Part shown: piece after piece, positions 53,456 through 62,007 of the stretch
How the letters are laid out: the number at the start of each line of letters is the position of its first letter
How positions within the stretch are numbered: position 1 is the first letter of the stretch
NCBI GenBank assembly: GCA_045627385.1
Contig: JAZQNO010000023.1
Span: 1 to 64,000, forward strand
Reading direction: 5' to 3'
Source: UBA1757 sp045627385
GTDB taxonomy: Bacteria > Bacteroidota > Bacteroidia > Bacteroidales > UBA1402
DNA: 64,000 bases
Made by a program: the position numbers and the translations under genes
The notes under the pieces: generated by a model
What the model saw: only the letters and a program-made list of their open reading frames with translations
Told to the model about the DNA's origin: nothing
Database searches by the model: none

Positions 53456-56005
53456 ATGCGCACTTTCCAATCATTTCACAAGGTCTTTTCCGGCCTTTCC
53501 ATGCTGGCTTGCGCGGCTCTTGTCTGCGCCCAGACCCCTTCCGTCAAAGTTGACATCAACGAAAACGGACGTAAAATTTCCGATGTGACCATGAGCGGCT
53601 GCACGCCTTGGGCTTTTCCCCTGAACAGTCCGTCGGCCGTACTCGAAACGGAAGGTCTCACCTTCACGCTCAGCGCAGAGCTCAAAGACGGCAGCGCCTG
53701 CCCGCTTGGCACCGTCTGGAACCGCGGTATGGTCCAGGCACCCCGTTACGCCCTGCTTACGGGCGACGGTGTCATCCTGTCGGCTCACGACAACTGCCCC
53801 GGCGGCGAGAAACTGAAACTCGAAATCGCCGGTCTTCCTACCGGTACGCATTTCTTCCAGGCATTCCTCAACTGTTGGACCGATGCCAAAAGGCAGAACA
53901 TTCCGGCCGTATCGCTGCGCATCGACGGGGAACTGGTTCAAGACAGGACTCCTGTGACCGTTATGGAAACCAGCGTTCAGGACGTCACCATTCTGAAAGG
54001 CTCGTTCAAAGTTGTTGAAGGCCAAAACGTCACCATTGTCATCGAAGCCGACGCCAGCTGCACGCCCGAATTCGGCAAGACCGTGAGCCAGAACATCTAC
54101 CTGAACGGATTCGAAATCAACACTTCCGATGTCAAGGCCGTGGCTTACAGTCCCATCCCTGCCGACGAAGACATGCATGCCGATGCCGACAATGGCACAC
54201 TGAGCCTGGTTTGGAAAGCTCCGGAAGGTACGGCCAAACAGTTAGTCTACTTTGGAACCGACAAGGAAAAGGTCGGCAATGCCACTTCGGGTTCGGCCGA
54301 ATACCTCGGCGAAACACCCGCCAGCGTCTGCACCTGGGAGGTCGACAATCTGTACAGTCTGAACGAATACTATTGGCGTGTCGATGAAGTCGATGCCCAA
54401 GGCAATGTCACCAAAGGTGCCGTCTGGTCGTTCCGCCCGCGCCACCTGGCCTTTCCCGAAGCCGAAGGTTACGGACGCTATGCCATCGGCGGACGTGGCG
54501 GACAGGTGGTTTATGTCACCAACCTCAACGACGACGGCCCAGGCAGTCTGCGTGAGGCCCTCACCGCTCCCATCGGTCCCCGCACCGTCGTCTTCAACGT
54601 ATCCGGCCGCATCGAACTCAAATCCAGAATCATCTGCTCAAGCAAGTACATCACCATCGCGGGACAGACTGCACCCGGCAAGGGCATCTGCCTTAGCCGC
54701 GCCCCGCTGGGCATCGGCAGCGACGGCATCTGCCGCTTCATCCGTCAACGTCTCGGCAGCGGCATCACTTATGACGGAATGGGTATCGCCGGCGGTCAGT
54801 ACAGCATCGTGGACCACTGCTCCATCAGCTGGACCATCGACGAAGGCTTCTCCTCTCGCAACGCCAAGAACATCACGCTGCAGAAATCCATCATTTCCGA
54901 AGCGCTCAACATCGCCGGACACAGTGTCTACGCTGCGGGCAAAGGCCACGGCTATGCTGCCACCATCGGCGGCAACGTCGGTTCCTTCCACCACAACCTG
55001 CTGGCCCACTGCCGTGGCCGCAACTGGAGCATGGGCGGCGGACTCGACGGTGACGGCGCCTATGCCGGACGTCTCGACCTCTTCAACAACGTGGTCTACA
55101 ACTGGGGCGACCGCGCCACTGACGGCGGCACCTACCAAGGCAACTTTGTGAACAACTATTACAAGGAAGGTCCCTCGACCGAAAAGCACATGACACTGAA
55201 CGCCCAGCTGGAAGGCCGCGGCAAAGGTTCACAGAGCTACTATTATGCCGGCAACATCCTGCAGGCTCCCGATGACCGCTTCCTCTGCGACGGCACCGAC
55301 GACGACTGCGGACGCGAATACACTCTGTCCAACGGCCAGATTCTCGACTGGCAGGTCTGGGCCAAAGAGCCTTTCTTCCCCTCGCAAGCCGAAATCCAAC
55401 CGGCCAAAGATGCCTACAAGACGGTCTTGAGCGATGTCGGCTGCAACATGCCTCTCTTCGACGAGCACGACCAGCGCATCATTGAAGAAACTCAAAACGG
55501 CGCCTACACCTACATCGGCAGTGTCGGCGGCATGAAGGGCATCATCGACAATGAAAAAGACTGCGGCGGTTGGGAAGACTACGGCAACGAAGTGCGTCCC
55601 GAAGGCTTCGACAGCGACTGGGACGGTCTGCCCGACTGGTGGGAGAACCTTTACGGCAGCAACCCCAACTCACCCAAGGGTGATTTCTCCGATGCCAACG
55701 CCGATCCCGACCACGACGGTTACACCGTTTTGGAAAACTACCTCGACTGGATGGCCACTCCCCACTATTATACCACTCAGGGCAAGGCCAAGACCATCGA
55801 TCTGGCCCCGCTGGCAGCCGGTTTCACCAAAAGCCCCGTCTTCTCGCAGGCAGCCGTTGCCAATGGCACCAGCCTCAAGATCAAAGGTTCACAGATGACC
55901 GTCAAGCCTGCCAAGGACTTCAAAGGAATCACCTATGTCAGTTTCACCGTCACCGACAGCGAAGGCAGCACCATGACCCGTCGCATCGGTATCCTGGTCG
56001 ACTGA
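53456..56005 (+). CDS. Multidomain PL1-family pectate lyase
   Basis: 849 residues with a signal peptide (FHKVFSGLSMLACAALVCA). Same module order as the lyase at 41175-43937: an N-terminal beta module, a fibronectin-like module ending in YYWRVDEVDAQGNVTKGAVW, and a PL1 beta-helix with AFPEAEGYGRYAIGGRGG, YITIAGQTAPGKGICLSRAP and DHCSISWTIDEGFSSRNAKN. A DSDWDGLPDWWENLYG segment follows, then an Ig-like end. Unlike the paralogue it has no T9SS-like tail, so the two may be exported or anchored differently. Makes unsaturated oligogalacturonides, the substrates of GH105. Confidence 0.9.
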   Translation: MRTFQSFHKVFSGLSMLACAALVCAQTPSVKVDINENGRKISDVTMSGCTPWAFPLNSPSAVLETEGLTFTLSAELKDGSACPLGTVWNRGMVQAPRYALLTGDGVILSAHDNCPGGEKLKLEIAGLPTGTHFFQAFLNCWTDAKRQNIPAVSLRIDGELVQDRTPVTVMETSVQDVTILKGSFKVVEGQNVTIVIEADASCTPEFGKTVSQNIYLNGFEINTSDVKAVAYSPIPADEDMHADADNGTLSLVWKAPEGTAKQLVYFGTDKEKVGNATSGSAEYLGETPASVCTWEVDNLYSLNEYYWRVDEVDAQGNVTKGAVWSFRPRHLAFPEAEGYGRYAIGGRGGQVVYVTNLNDDGPGSLREALTAPIGPRTVVFNVSGRIELKSRIICSSKYITIAGQTAPGKGICLSRAPLGIGSDGICRFIRQRLGSGITYDGMGIAGGQYSIVDHCSISWTIDEGFSSRNAKNITLQKSIISEALNIAGHSVYAAGKGHGYAATIGGNVGSFHHNLLAHCRGRNWSMGGGLDGDGAYAGRLDLFNNVVYNWGDRATDGGTYQGNFVNNYYKEGPSTEKHMTLNAQLEGRGKGSQSYYYAGNILQAPDDRFLCDGTDDDCGREYTLSNGQILDWQVWAKEPFFPSQAEIQPAKDAYKTVLSDVGCNMPLFDEHDQRIIEETQNGAYTYIGSVGGMKGIIDNEKDCGGWEDYGNEVRPEGFDSDWDGLPDWWENLYGSNPNSPKGDFSDANADPDHDGYTVLENYLDWMATPHYYTTQGKAKTIDLAPLAAGFTKSPVFSQAAVANGTSLKIKGSQMTVKPAKDFKGITYVSFTVTDSEGSTMTRRIGILVD

Positions 56006-56030
56006 TCGCCAACCGTCAACAATTGTCGTC

Positions 56031-57521
56031 ATGTCTGCACATCTCACAAAGAAGGCCCTTCTTTCGGGCCTTCTTCTATCACTTGTCTGCCTTTCCAACG
56101 GCAAGGCCTCGGCTCAGGAAACGGCCGCCCTTCAGATTGACGGAATTTCCATTCCCATGGTTCTCGTTCCCGGAGGCACGCTCCAGATGGATGCCCGCCA
56201 GATGACGGACGGGAAAGACCCCATCCATGCCTGTCCGATCGAGCCCTTCTATCTGGCCGCTTACGAACTGACCCAAGACCTCTGGACCGACCTCATGGAA
56301 GGCAAATATCCCGTCAAATACGGACCTGAGGGTGCCCGTTATCCGGTCACGGCCGGCTACACGGCCTATTGCGAACTGATTCGGAAACTCAACGACATCA
56401 CGGGCTTGCATTTCTTCCTTCCGACCGAATCGCAGTGGGAGTTTGCCTTCAACGAAGGCAAATCGACCTCGTCGTATCGCTCCAGCGGCAGCAAAAAAGC
56501 CGACGAAGTGGCTTGGATGCGCCGAAACAGTCCTCTGAAAGACGGCGATCCGCAGCTTCACGAAGTCGGACTCAAAAAGCCCAATGCCTTAGGTCTGTAC
56601 GACATGTCGGGCAATGTGGGCGAATTCTGCTGGAACGACCTCTGTTTCAACGGAAATCTGCATGACTACATGGCCTACTCGTATCGCGGTGGTGACGTCG
56701 CTTCCAAGCCCAAACAACTCAAAGGCCGCAGTGAGAAAGCCGTTCCCGACATCAAAGGATGCCGTCTGGCGCTTGAGGTGCCTCAGGGCGGTCTGCAAGG
56801 GCTCGTCTACGGCATCACCCGCGGCGAAAACGGACTGCTGGGATTCACCAAAGCCGGTCAGTGGCTGGTCGCACCCCAGTTCGACAGCATCTGCTACATC
56901 GAACCCGAACCCGAGCTGATGGCCGCCGCCAATGTCACGCTTCCGTTCCGTATCATGATGGTGCACAACCGTCACGGATGGGGCGCCTACACGGCCGACG
57001 GACGCCGTGTGCTGCCGCCCGTCTTCGCCACCGATCAGGGTTTCCAGGGCCATTTGGCCAACATCAACCGGTATTCCTATTCTTATTACATCGAACACCT
57101 CGACGAACAGACGGGCCGCCAGTACAGCATCGGCACACCGGAAACGGATGCCGACAAGGAGCGGTACTTCATTGTCAGCAACTACCAGCGCAACCTGCGC
57201 AATTTCCGTTTCTACGTCTCCGACTACGACGCTCAAAACGGCATTCTGACCATCCGCAACCAAGCTTTCCCATGGATGCTGCTTCACATGGAAGTGGCCG
57301 CTTCAGAAGTTGGCGCCGTTCGTCAGGCAGTAGCGTATCGCGCTGAAAACGTGCAGCTTTTCATTGCCGAGGATTGTCTCAACGTGGCTCAGGCCGACTT
57401 TGTCGGACGCGACGGACAGCGCTTCACATTCGTCCATCCCGAAAAGGCGGACCACAGCGGATGCATCGTCGCTGCTGACGAAATCGCCGCCGCACCCGCA
57501 CGCAACGGACGACGCCGCTGA
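56031..57521 (+). CDS. Secreted protein: FGE/SUMF1-like domain plus WG-type repeats
   Basis: 496 residues with a signal peptide (LLSGLLLSLVCLSNGKASA). Residues 35-250 resemble the formylglycine-generating-enzyme domain: LVPGGTLQMD, HFFLPTESQWEFAF and LGLYDMSGNVGEFCWNDL. The end of the domain (DIKGCRLALEV) departs from the usual GFR, and I do not see the catalytic Cys pair of true FGE, so it is probably non-catalytic. Next come WG-like repeats (GLLGFTKAGQWLVAPQFD, then HGWGAYTADGRRVLPPVF). Bacteroidota use many such proteins in surface complexes. Begins 25 bases after the second lyase. Confidence 0.7.
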   Translation: MSAHLTKKALLSGLLLSLVCLSNGKASAQETAALQIDGISIPMVLVPGGTLQMDARQMTDGKDPIHACPIEPFYLAAYELTQDLWTDLMEGKYPVKYGPEGARYPVTAGYTAYCELIRKLNDITGLHFFLPTESQWEFAFNEGKSTSSYRSSGSKKADEVAWMRRNSPLKDGDPQLHEVGLKKPNALGLYDMSGNVGEFCWNDLCFNGNLHDYMAYSYRGGDVASKPKQLKGRSEKAVPDIKGCRLALEVPQGGLQGLVYGITRGENGLLGFTKAGQWLVAPQFDSICYIEPEPELMAAANVTLPFRIMMVHNRHGWGAYTADGRRVLPPVFATDQGFQGHLANINRYSYSYYIEHLDEQTGRQYSIGTPETDADKERYFIVSNYQRNLRNFRFYVSDYDAQNGILTIRNQAFPWMLLHMEVAASEVGAVRQAVAYRAENVQLFIAEDCLNVAQADFVGRDGQRFTFVHPEKADHSGCIVAADEIAAAPARNGRRR

Positions 57522-57551
57522 TTTTTCGAGTCTTCCCGATGGCACGGCCGG

Positions 57552-57582
57552 TTGTAACAAAAAGAATTTATTAGTAACTTGT
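57552..57582 (+). promoter_or_regulatory. Possible weak promoter for the URO-D-mutarotase gene
   Basis: TTG at 57552-57554, a 20-base spacer and TAACTTGT at 57575-57582. The spacing is right but two bases of the -7 element differ from TAnnTTTG. Confidence 0.3.
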
Positions 57583-57615
57583 GCCGTTTTTGAAAACCAA
57601 GCCCATCAAGTGCAT

Positions 57616-59013
57616 ATGACTCACAGAGAACGATTCTTCGCTACCCTTCAAGGCAAGCCGGTCGACCGGCCCGCCTGTTGGTTGGGACTTCCCGTTCCGT
57701 CGGCTTTGCCGAAACTCTTCGAGTATTTCAAAGTGAACAGTGTCGACGAGCTCAAACGGCTCATCGACGACGATGTCTACCCCATACCCGTCCCTTACGA
57801 CAATCCGCCAACCAACGACATCGGCTGCTCGCTGGCTTTTGCCAAGAGCGGTTTCGGAGGCGCACAGGACGAACGCACGCTCACGGCTCCCGGCTTCTTT
57901 GAAAACATGACCGATCCGGCCCTGGTGGAGACATTTCCATGGCCCAAGCCTGAAGACCACATCGATTTCGAGAAATGCCGTCATGCTGCGATGAACGCGC
58001 CCGCCGACTGCGCCCGTATGGGCATCATGTGGGCCGCCCATTTCCAGGATGCCTGTTCGGCCTTCGGCATGGAGAACGCCCTGATGACCATGATGATCGC
58101 TCCGGAAATGTTCAAGGCTGTCATCGACCGCATCACTCAGTTCTATCTCGATTGCGGCAAGATTTTCTACGAAGCCACCAAAGGTTACCTCGATGCCGTG
58201 CTCATCGGCAACGACTTCGGTAGCCAGAACGGGCTGATGGTCGACCCTGACAGTTTGCGGCAGTACGTATTCCCCGGCACCAAAGCCCTCATCGACCAGG
58301 CCAAGAGCTACGGACTGGCTGTCGTGCATCATTCCTGCGGGTCCATTCATCCCATCATCGACGACCTTTTCGACCTGGGCGTGGATGCCGTCCATCCCAT
58401 TCAGGCCAAAGCAAAGGATATGAATGCTGAAAAATTGAAAGCCGACTTCGCAGGACACGGCTGTTTCTTCGGCGGTATCGACGCCCAGCACCTGCTGGTC
58501 AACGGCACGCCTGAAGAAGTCGCAGCCGATGTGAGGCGCGTCAAGTCGCTCTTTCCCACAGGCCTCATCCTGTCTCCCAGCCACGAGGCCATTCTTCCAG
58601 ACATCAATCCGGCCAATATCGAAGCCCTCTTCAAAACCGTTCACGAAAACGAGGAAGGCGCGATGGAGGCTTCATCAAAACAGCCAAAAATGAAACGTTT
58701 CGGACAAATCATTGCCGTCCAGCCCGGCAAAATCGAAGAGTACAAAAAACTTCACGCCAACGCATGGCCCGGTGTGCTCAGAATGATTAAAGAATGTAAT
58801 CTTCAGAATTACAGCATCTATTTCAAAGACGGTCTGCTGTTCAGCTACTACGAATACGTCGGCAACGACTATGAGGCCGACATGGCCAAGATGGCCGCCG
58901 ATCCCGAAACGCAAGACTGGTGGGCCGTCTGCAAACCTCTCCAGAAACCGCTCGACACCCGCGCCGAGGGCGAATGGTGGGCCGATATGGAAGAAGTGTT
59001 TCATTTAGATTAA
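57616..59013 (+). CDS. URO-D superfamily protein fused to an L-rhamnose mutarotase domain (3 of 3)
   Basis: 465 residues from the ATG at 57616. Residues 1-345 are a URO-D/MtaA-like domain with His239-x-Cys241 in VVHHSCGSIHPIID. The late Cys of zinc methyltransferases is replaced by SPSHEAILPDINPANI, with His323 at that place. Residues 359-465 are a complete RhaM-type mutarotase. His380 in KKLHANAWPGVL matches the catalytic His of E. coli RhaM; NYSIYFKDGLLFSYYEY and WWADMEEVFHLD are also typical. RhaM interconverts anomers of L-rhamnose, so the fusion ties the URO-D activity to a deoxy-sugar. A FucP-like transporter follows after 11 bases. Confidence 0.85.
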   Translation: MTHRERFFATLQGKPVDRPACWLGLPVPSALPKLFEYFKVNSVDELKRLIDDDVYPIPVPYDNPPTNDIGCSLAFAKSGFGGAQDERTLTAPGFFENMTDPALVETFPWPKPEDHIDFEKCRHAAMNAPADCARMGIMWAAHFQDACSAFGMENALMTMMIAPEMFKAVIDRITQFYLDCGKIFYEATKGYLDAVLIGNDFGSQNGLMVDPDSLRQYVFPGTKALIDQAKSYGLAVVHHSCGSIHPIIDDLFDLGVDAVHPIQAKAKDMNAEKLKADFAGHGCFFGGIDAQHLLVNGTPEEVAADVRRVKSLFPTGLILSPSHEAILPDINPANIEALFKTVHENEEGAMEASSKQPKMKRFGQIIAVQPGKIEEYKKLHANAWPGVLRMIKECNLQNYSIYFKDGLLFSYYEYVGNDYEADMAKMAADPETQDWWAVCKPLQKPLDTRAEGEWWADMEEVFHLD

Positions 59014-59024
59014 CGTTCACGACT

Positions 59025-60266
59025 ATGGAAAAGAAATCCATGTTCAAAAACGACAAGGGTGTCAACTATCTCTTGCCCTTTATCCTCATTGCCACTCTCT
59101 ATCTGCTTTGGGGATTGGCTCACGGCATGCTCGACGTGCTCAACAAGCATTTCCAGGAAGCTTTCGACATGAGCAAGGCCCAGTCGGGATTCGTTCAGTT
59201 TTCCGTCTACATCGGCTATTTCGTCATGTCGCTCCCGGCCGGTATGATTCTGCGCAAAATCGGCTACAAACGCGGCCTCATGACGGGCCTGCTCATCTTC
59301 GCCTTCGGTGCGCTCCTGTTTATCCCGGCATCCTTCATCAACTCGCCCTATCCGTTCTTCGCCGCCCTGTTCATCCTGGCCTGCGGCCTGTGCATCATCG
59401 AAAACGGCGCACACCCCTGTGCCACCGGCATGGGCCCTGAGCAGTATTCGGAACAGCGCATCAACATCGCCGCCGCTTTCAACGGAGTAGGCTGGATTGT
59501 GGGCCCATTGCTGGGAACGGCCCTCATCCTCAACGGAACGGGTTCGAGTTTCGACCTGGCCAAGCCCTACATCATCGTGGCCGCCATCGTGCTGGTAGTC
59601 GCGCTCGTATTGGCATTCATCAAACTTCCCGAAGCCGAAATGGAAGCCGACGAAGAGCAGAACGCCATCGAGGCCGGCACAGTCACCGATTCCATCTGGG
59701 ACCACAAACTTTTCATCTTTGCGCTGATTGCCCAGTTTTTCTATGTGGGTGCCCAGACGGGTGTAGGCAGTTTCTTCATCAACTACGCGCTCGAAGTGAA
59801 TCCGGAAATGAGTTCGAAGACCGCCGGTCTGCTGCTGTCGGTCGGCTGTATGGGCATGTTCTTCGTGGGTCGTATGCTGAGCAGCCTGATTATGAAGTGG
59901 GTGCGTCCAGCCCAACTGCTGGCCTTGTTCGGAGGTCTGGCCACTCTCTGCATGGTGCTGGTGCTGCTGAAACTGGGCACGCTGTCGTTCATCAGTCTGT
60001 TCCTCAGCTATTTCTTCATGGCTCCGATGTTCCCCACCATCTTCGCACTAGGTGTAAAAGGCATGGGTGCCCACACCAAGAAAGCGTCTTCACTGCTGGT
60101 GATGATGATTGTCGGCGGGGCCGTGTTCCCCATCTGCATGGGGCTCATCGGCAAGAATGACATCGCACTGGGCTACATCCTCCCGCTCGTCGGCTTCGTC
60201 TTCATCATGGTTTTCGGACTGATGCACGCCACCAAAGGCCGCCATACAGCAATCCTAAAAGATTGA
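59025..60266 (+). CDS. MFS sugar transporter, FucP-like
   Basis: 413 residues with 12 predicted membrane segments, ATG at 59025. The N-terminus (LLPFILIATLYLLWGLAHGM) followed by LNKHFQEAFDMSKAQSGFVQ is characteristic of the FucP (fucose:H+ symporter) family. The central SEQRINIAAAFNGVGWIVGP is also conserved. Known members import L-fucose, glucose/galactose or N-acetylglucosamine. Located directly after the URO-D-mutarotase fusion, it may import the sugar that protein acts on, for example rhamnose, fucose or an O-methylated form (inference). Confidence 0.88.
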   Translation: MEKKSMFKNDKGVNYLLPFILIATLYLLWGLAHGMLDVLNKHFQEAFDMSKAQSGFVQFSVYIGYFVMSLPAGMILRKIGYKRGLMTGLLIFAFGALLFIPASFINSPYPFFAALFILACGLCIIENGAHPCATGMGPEQYSEQRINIAAAFNGVGWIVGPLLGTALILNGTGSSFDLAKPYIIVAAIVLVVALVLAFIKLPEAEMEADEEQNAIEAGTVTDSIWDHKLFIFALIAQFFYVGAQTGVGSFFINYALEVNPEMSSKTAGLLLSVGCMGMFFVGRMLSSLIMKWVRPAQLLALFGGLATLCMVLVLLKLGTLSFISLFLSYFFMAPMFPTIFALGVKGMGAHTKKASSLLVMMIVGGAVFPICMGLIGKNDIALGYILPLVGFVFIMVFGLMHATKGRHTAILKD

Positions 60267-60372
60267 CTGTTCTATTTCTTCTGCCATTGATTTGGCGCTG
60301 GATAGGCCCATTGTCTTGGAAATTTTCTGCTTGAACTTGTAAACAGTTACTGCAATGTGATGAGAAGCGACA

Positions 60373-61974
60373 TCACAGAGTAAATCTGAAGGCATCCAAC
60401 TGACAGAGAGATTCGGAGGAAGTCTCAGAACTGAATACGAAAAAGAGGGCGTGTTTGCCGTTGAAACGGCGCAGGCCCTTGACTTTGATACGTGCTGTTC
60501 GAGAGCCTTCTTTGGCGGGTATGCGGAGACGGCCGATACGGACGCCGCCCTGAGATTCGTCGGGATGGTCAAGATAGACATCCATCACGCCTCCCACGCC
60601 GGTGGGCACATATTCCAGTTCGAGACGGAGACCGCGGCATCGGAAAGTGCGGCTGAAATCGAAATACTTGTATCCGACCACGGACCCTGCGGTATTGTTG
60701 ACCATAGGGCAGGCATTGCAGATGGGATTATAGACATCACCCTGTCCTGTGTACTGTCCGCGTATGATTTCGGGATGAGATCCAGAGTAGATTACATTGG
60801 GATATTGAGGACGCGCAGGTTCGGGGCCCGTAAAGTAACAGGCTATGCCTGCCGAGTAACGGCGCAAGGGATCCAGTCCGCCCGTTTCAAATCCTTCAGA
60901 CGTGAATTCTGCTTTGGAGATTCTGACATAGCCCGATTCGCCTTCCATCACTTCAACTTCGATGGGTGCCACCATAGCCTGTCGCGAAAATTCGGAAGTA
61001 CCGGCCTGACGATGGTAGAAAACCCACCAACGACCATTGATTTCGCAGATACTGCCATGGGTGTTGCCATTGGGAACGGCCGTTGCCACCGAAGTGGCGT
61101 CAGACCGGCGCTCCACTCCCCTGCCGTCGACAATCGTGCCGCCATAGGTCCAAGGACCCAGCGGATGATTGCTGTAGCAGTAGGCCAAGGTATAATTGGT
61201 GGCGGGCAAGCCGTCTTCACCGTCATTAGTCCATCGACTGTAGACAAACACATATTTGTCTTTGATTTTCCTTATCGAAGATGCCTCGAAAAAGCGGAAA
61301 GTCTTGTCCTGGTCGCGTCCGGGAATCATATCGGTCACCACTTTGGTCCCCGGTTTCAGAGTGGCCATCGTCGTTGGATCGAGTTCTCCGGCATAGGAAT
61401 TGCAGAAACCCCAATAGCCATAAACACGGCCATCGTCGTCGACAAACACAGCGGGGTCGAAATTGAGCGGTCCGACGGTGGAAGCAGGCTTGTTTGGATC
61501 CCAGTTGCAGACCTCAAACGGGCCATCCGGCCGATACGACTTGGCCACCATATTCTTGCGACCACCCGCCTGATTGTTGGGATACAGATAATACACTTTG
61601 CGGCCTTCTTCATCGCGCGTTTCGGCTACATCAGGAGCATACAGCACATCGCCCGAACCGTCCGCCCGGAGCAAACGGCCGTCCGCATCCGTCTTCGATT
61701 CAAAAATCACTCCATCCAAACGCCAACGGCTCAAATTTTCGACCGGAGCCGACCATACCACCTGATCCTTACCGCAATACTCACTTTCCAGAACATCGTG
61801 CGATCCGTAAACATAGGCGCGGTATTTTCCGGGGTTGTCGGGATCTTCAAACACATAGGGCTCTCCGTCAGGAATAAACTCCCACAGAGGGAGATAAGGA
61901 TTTTGTGCCATCAGTGTGGACGCAGCCAAAAGTCCAAGCAAAAGGACAGAAATCTTGGTTTTCATATGCTTCAT
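60373..61974 (-). CDS. GH43-family glycoside hydrolase with C-terminal carbohydrate-binding-like module
   Basis: 533 residues from the ATG at 61974 (MKHMKTKISVLLLGLLA); 61965 is also possible. Signal peptide present. The five-bladed propeller shows the family's acidic residues around GDVLYAPDVAE and FFEASSIRKIKDKYVFVYSR. The C-terminal 130 residues (for example FDFSRTFRCRGLRLELEYVP) resemble a CBM6-type jelly roll. GH43 enzymes mostly release arabinofuranose or xylose, sometimes galactose. It lies 33 bases downstream of the GH127-M64 gene, so arabinan or arabinosylated proteins are plausible targets. Confidence 0.85.
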   Translation of the reverse strand: MKHMKTKISVLLLGLLAASTLMAQNPYLPLWEFIPDGEPYVFEDPDNPGKYRAYVYGSHDVLESEYCGKDQVVWSAPVENLSRWRLDGVIFESKTDADGRLLRADGSGDVLYAPDVAETRDEEGRKVYYLYPNNQAGGRKNMVAKSYRPDGPFEVCNWDPNKPASTVGPLNFDPAVFVDDDGRVYGYWGFCNSYAGELDPTTMATLKPGTKVVTDMIPGRDQDKTFRFFEASSIRKIKDKYVFVYSRWTNDGEDGLPATNYTLAYCYSNHPLGPWTYGGTIVDGRGVERRSDATSVATAVPNGNTHGSICEINGRWWVFYHRQAGTSEFSRQAMVAPIEVEVMEGESGYVRISKAEFTSEGFETGGLDPLRRYSAGIACYFTGPEPARPQYPNVIYSGSHPEIIRGQYTGQGDVYNPICNACPMVNNTAGSVVGYKYFDFSRTFRCRGLRLELEYVPTGVGGVMDVYLDHPDESQGGVRIGRLRIPAKEGSRTARIKVKGLRRFNGKHALFFVFSSETSSESLCQLDAFRFTL

Positions 61975-62007
61975 TATTTGCAGTCCGCTCAAGGAAAGAA
62001 GACCGGA

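Noticed and set aside
57364..57615. N-terminal extension of the URO-D-mutarotase protein into the preceding gene
   Set aside because: It overlaps the end of the SUMF1-like gene in another frame and has low-complexity composition; MTHRERFFATLQGKPVDRP at 57616 is the normal URO-D start.
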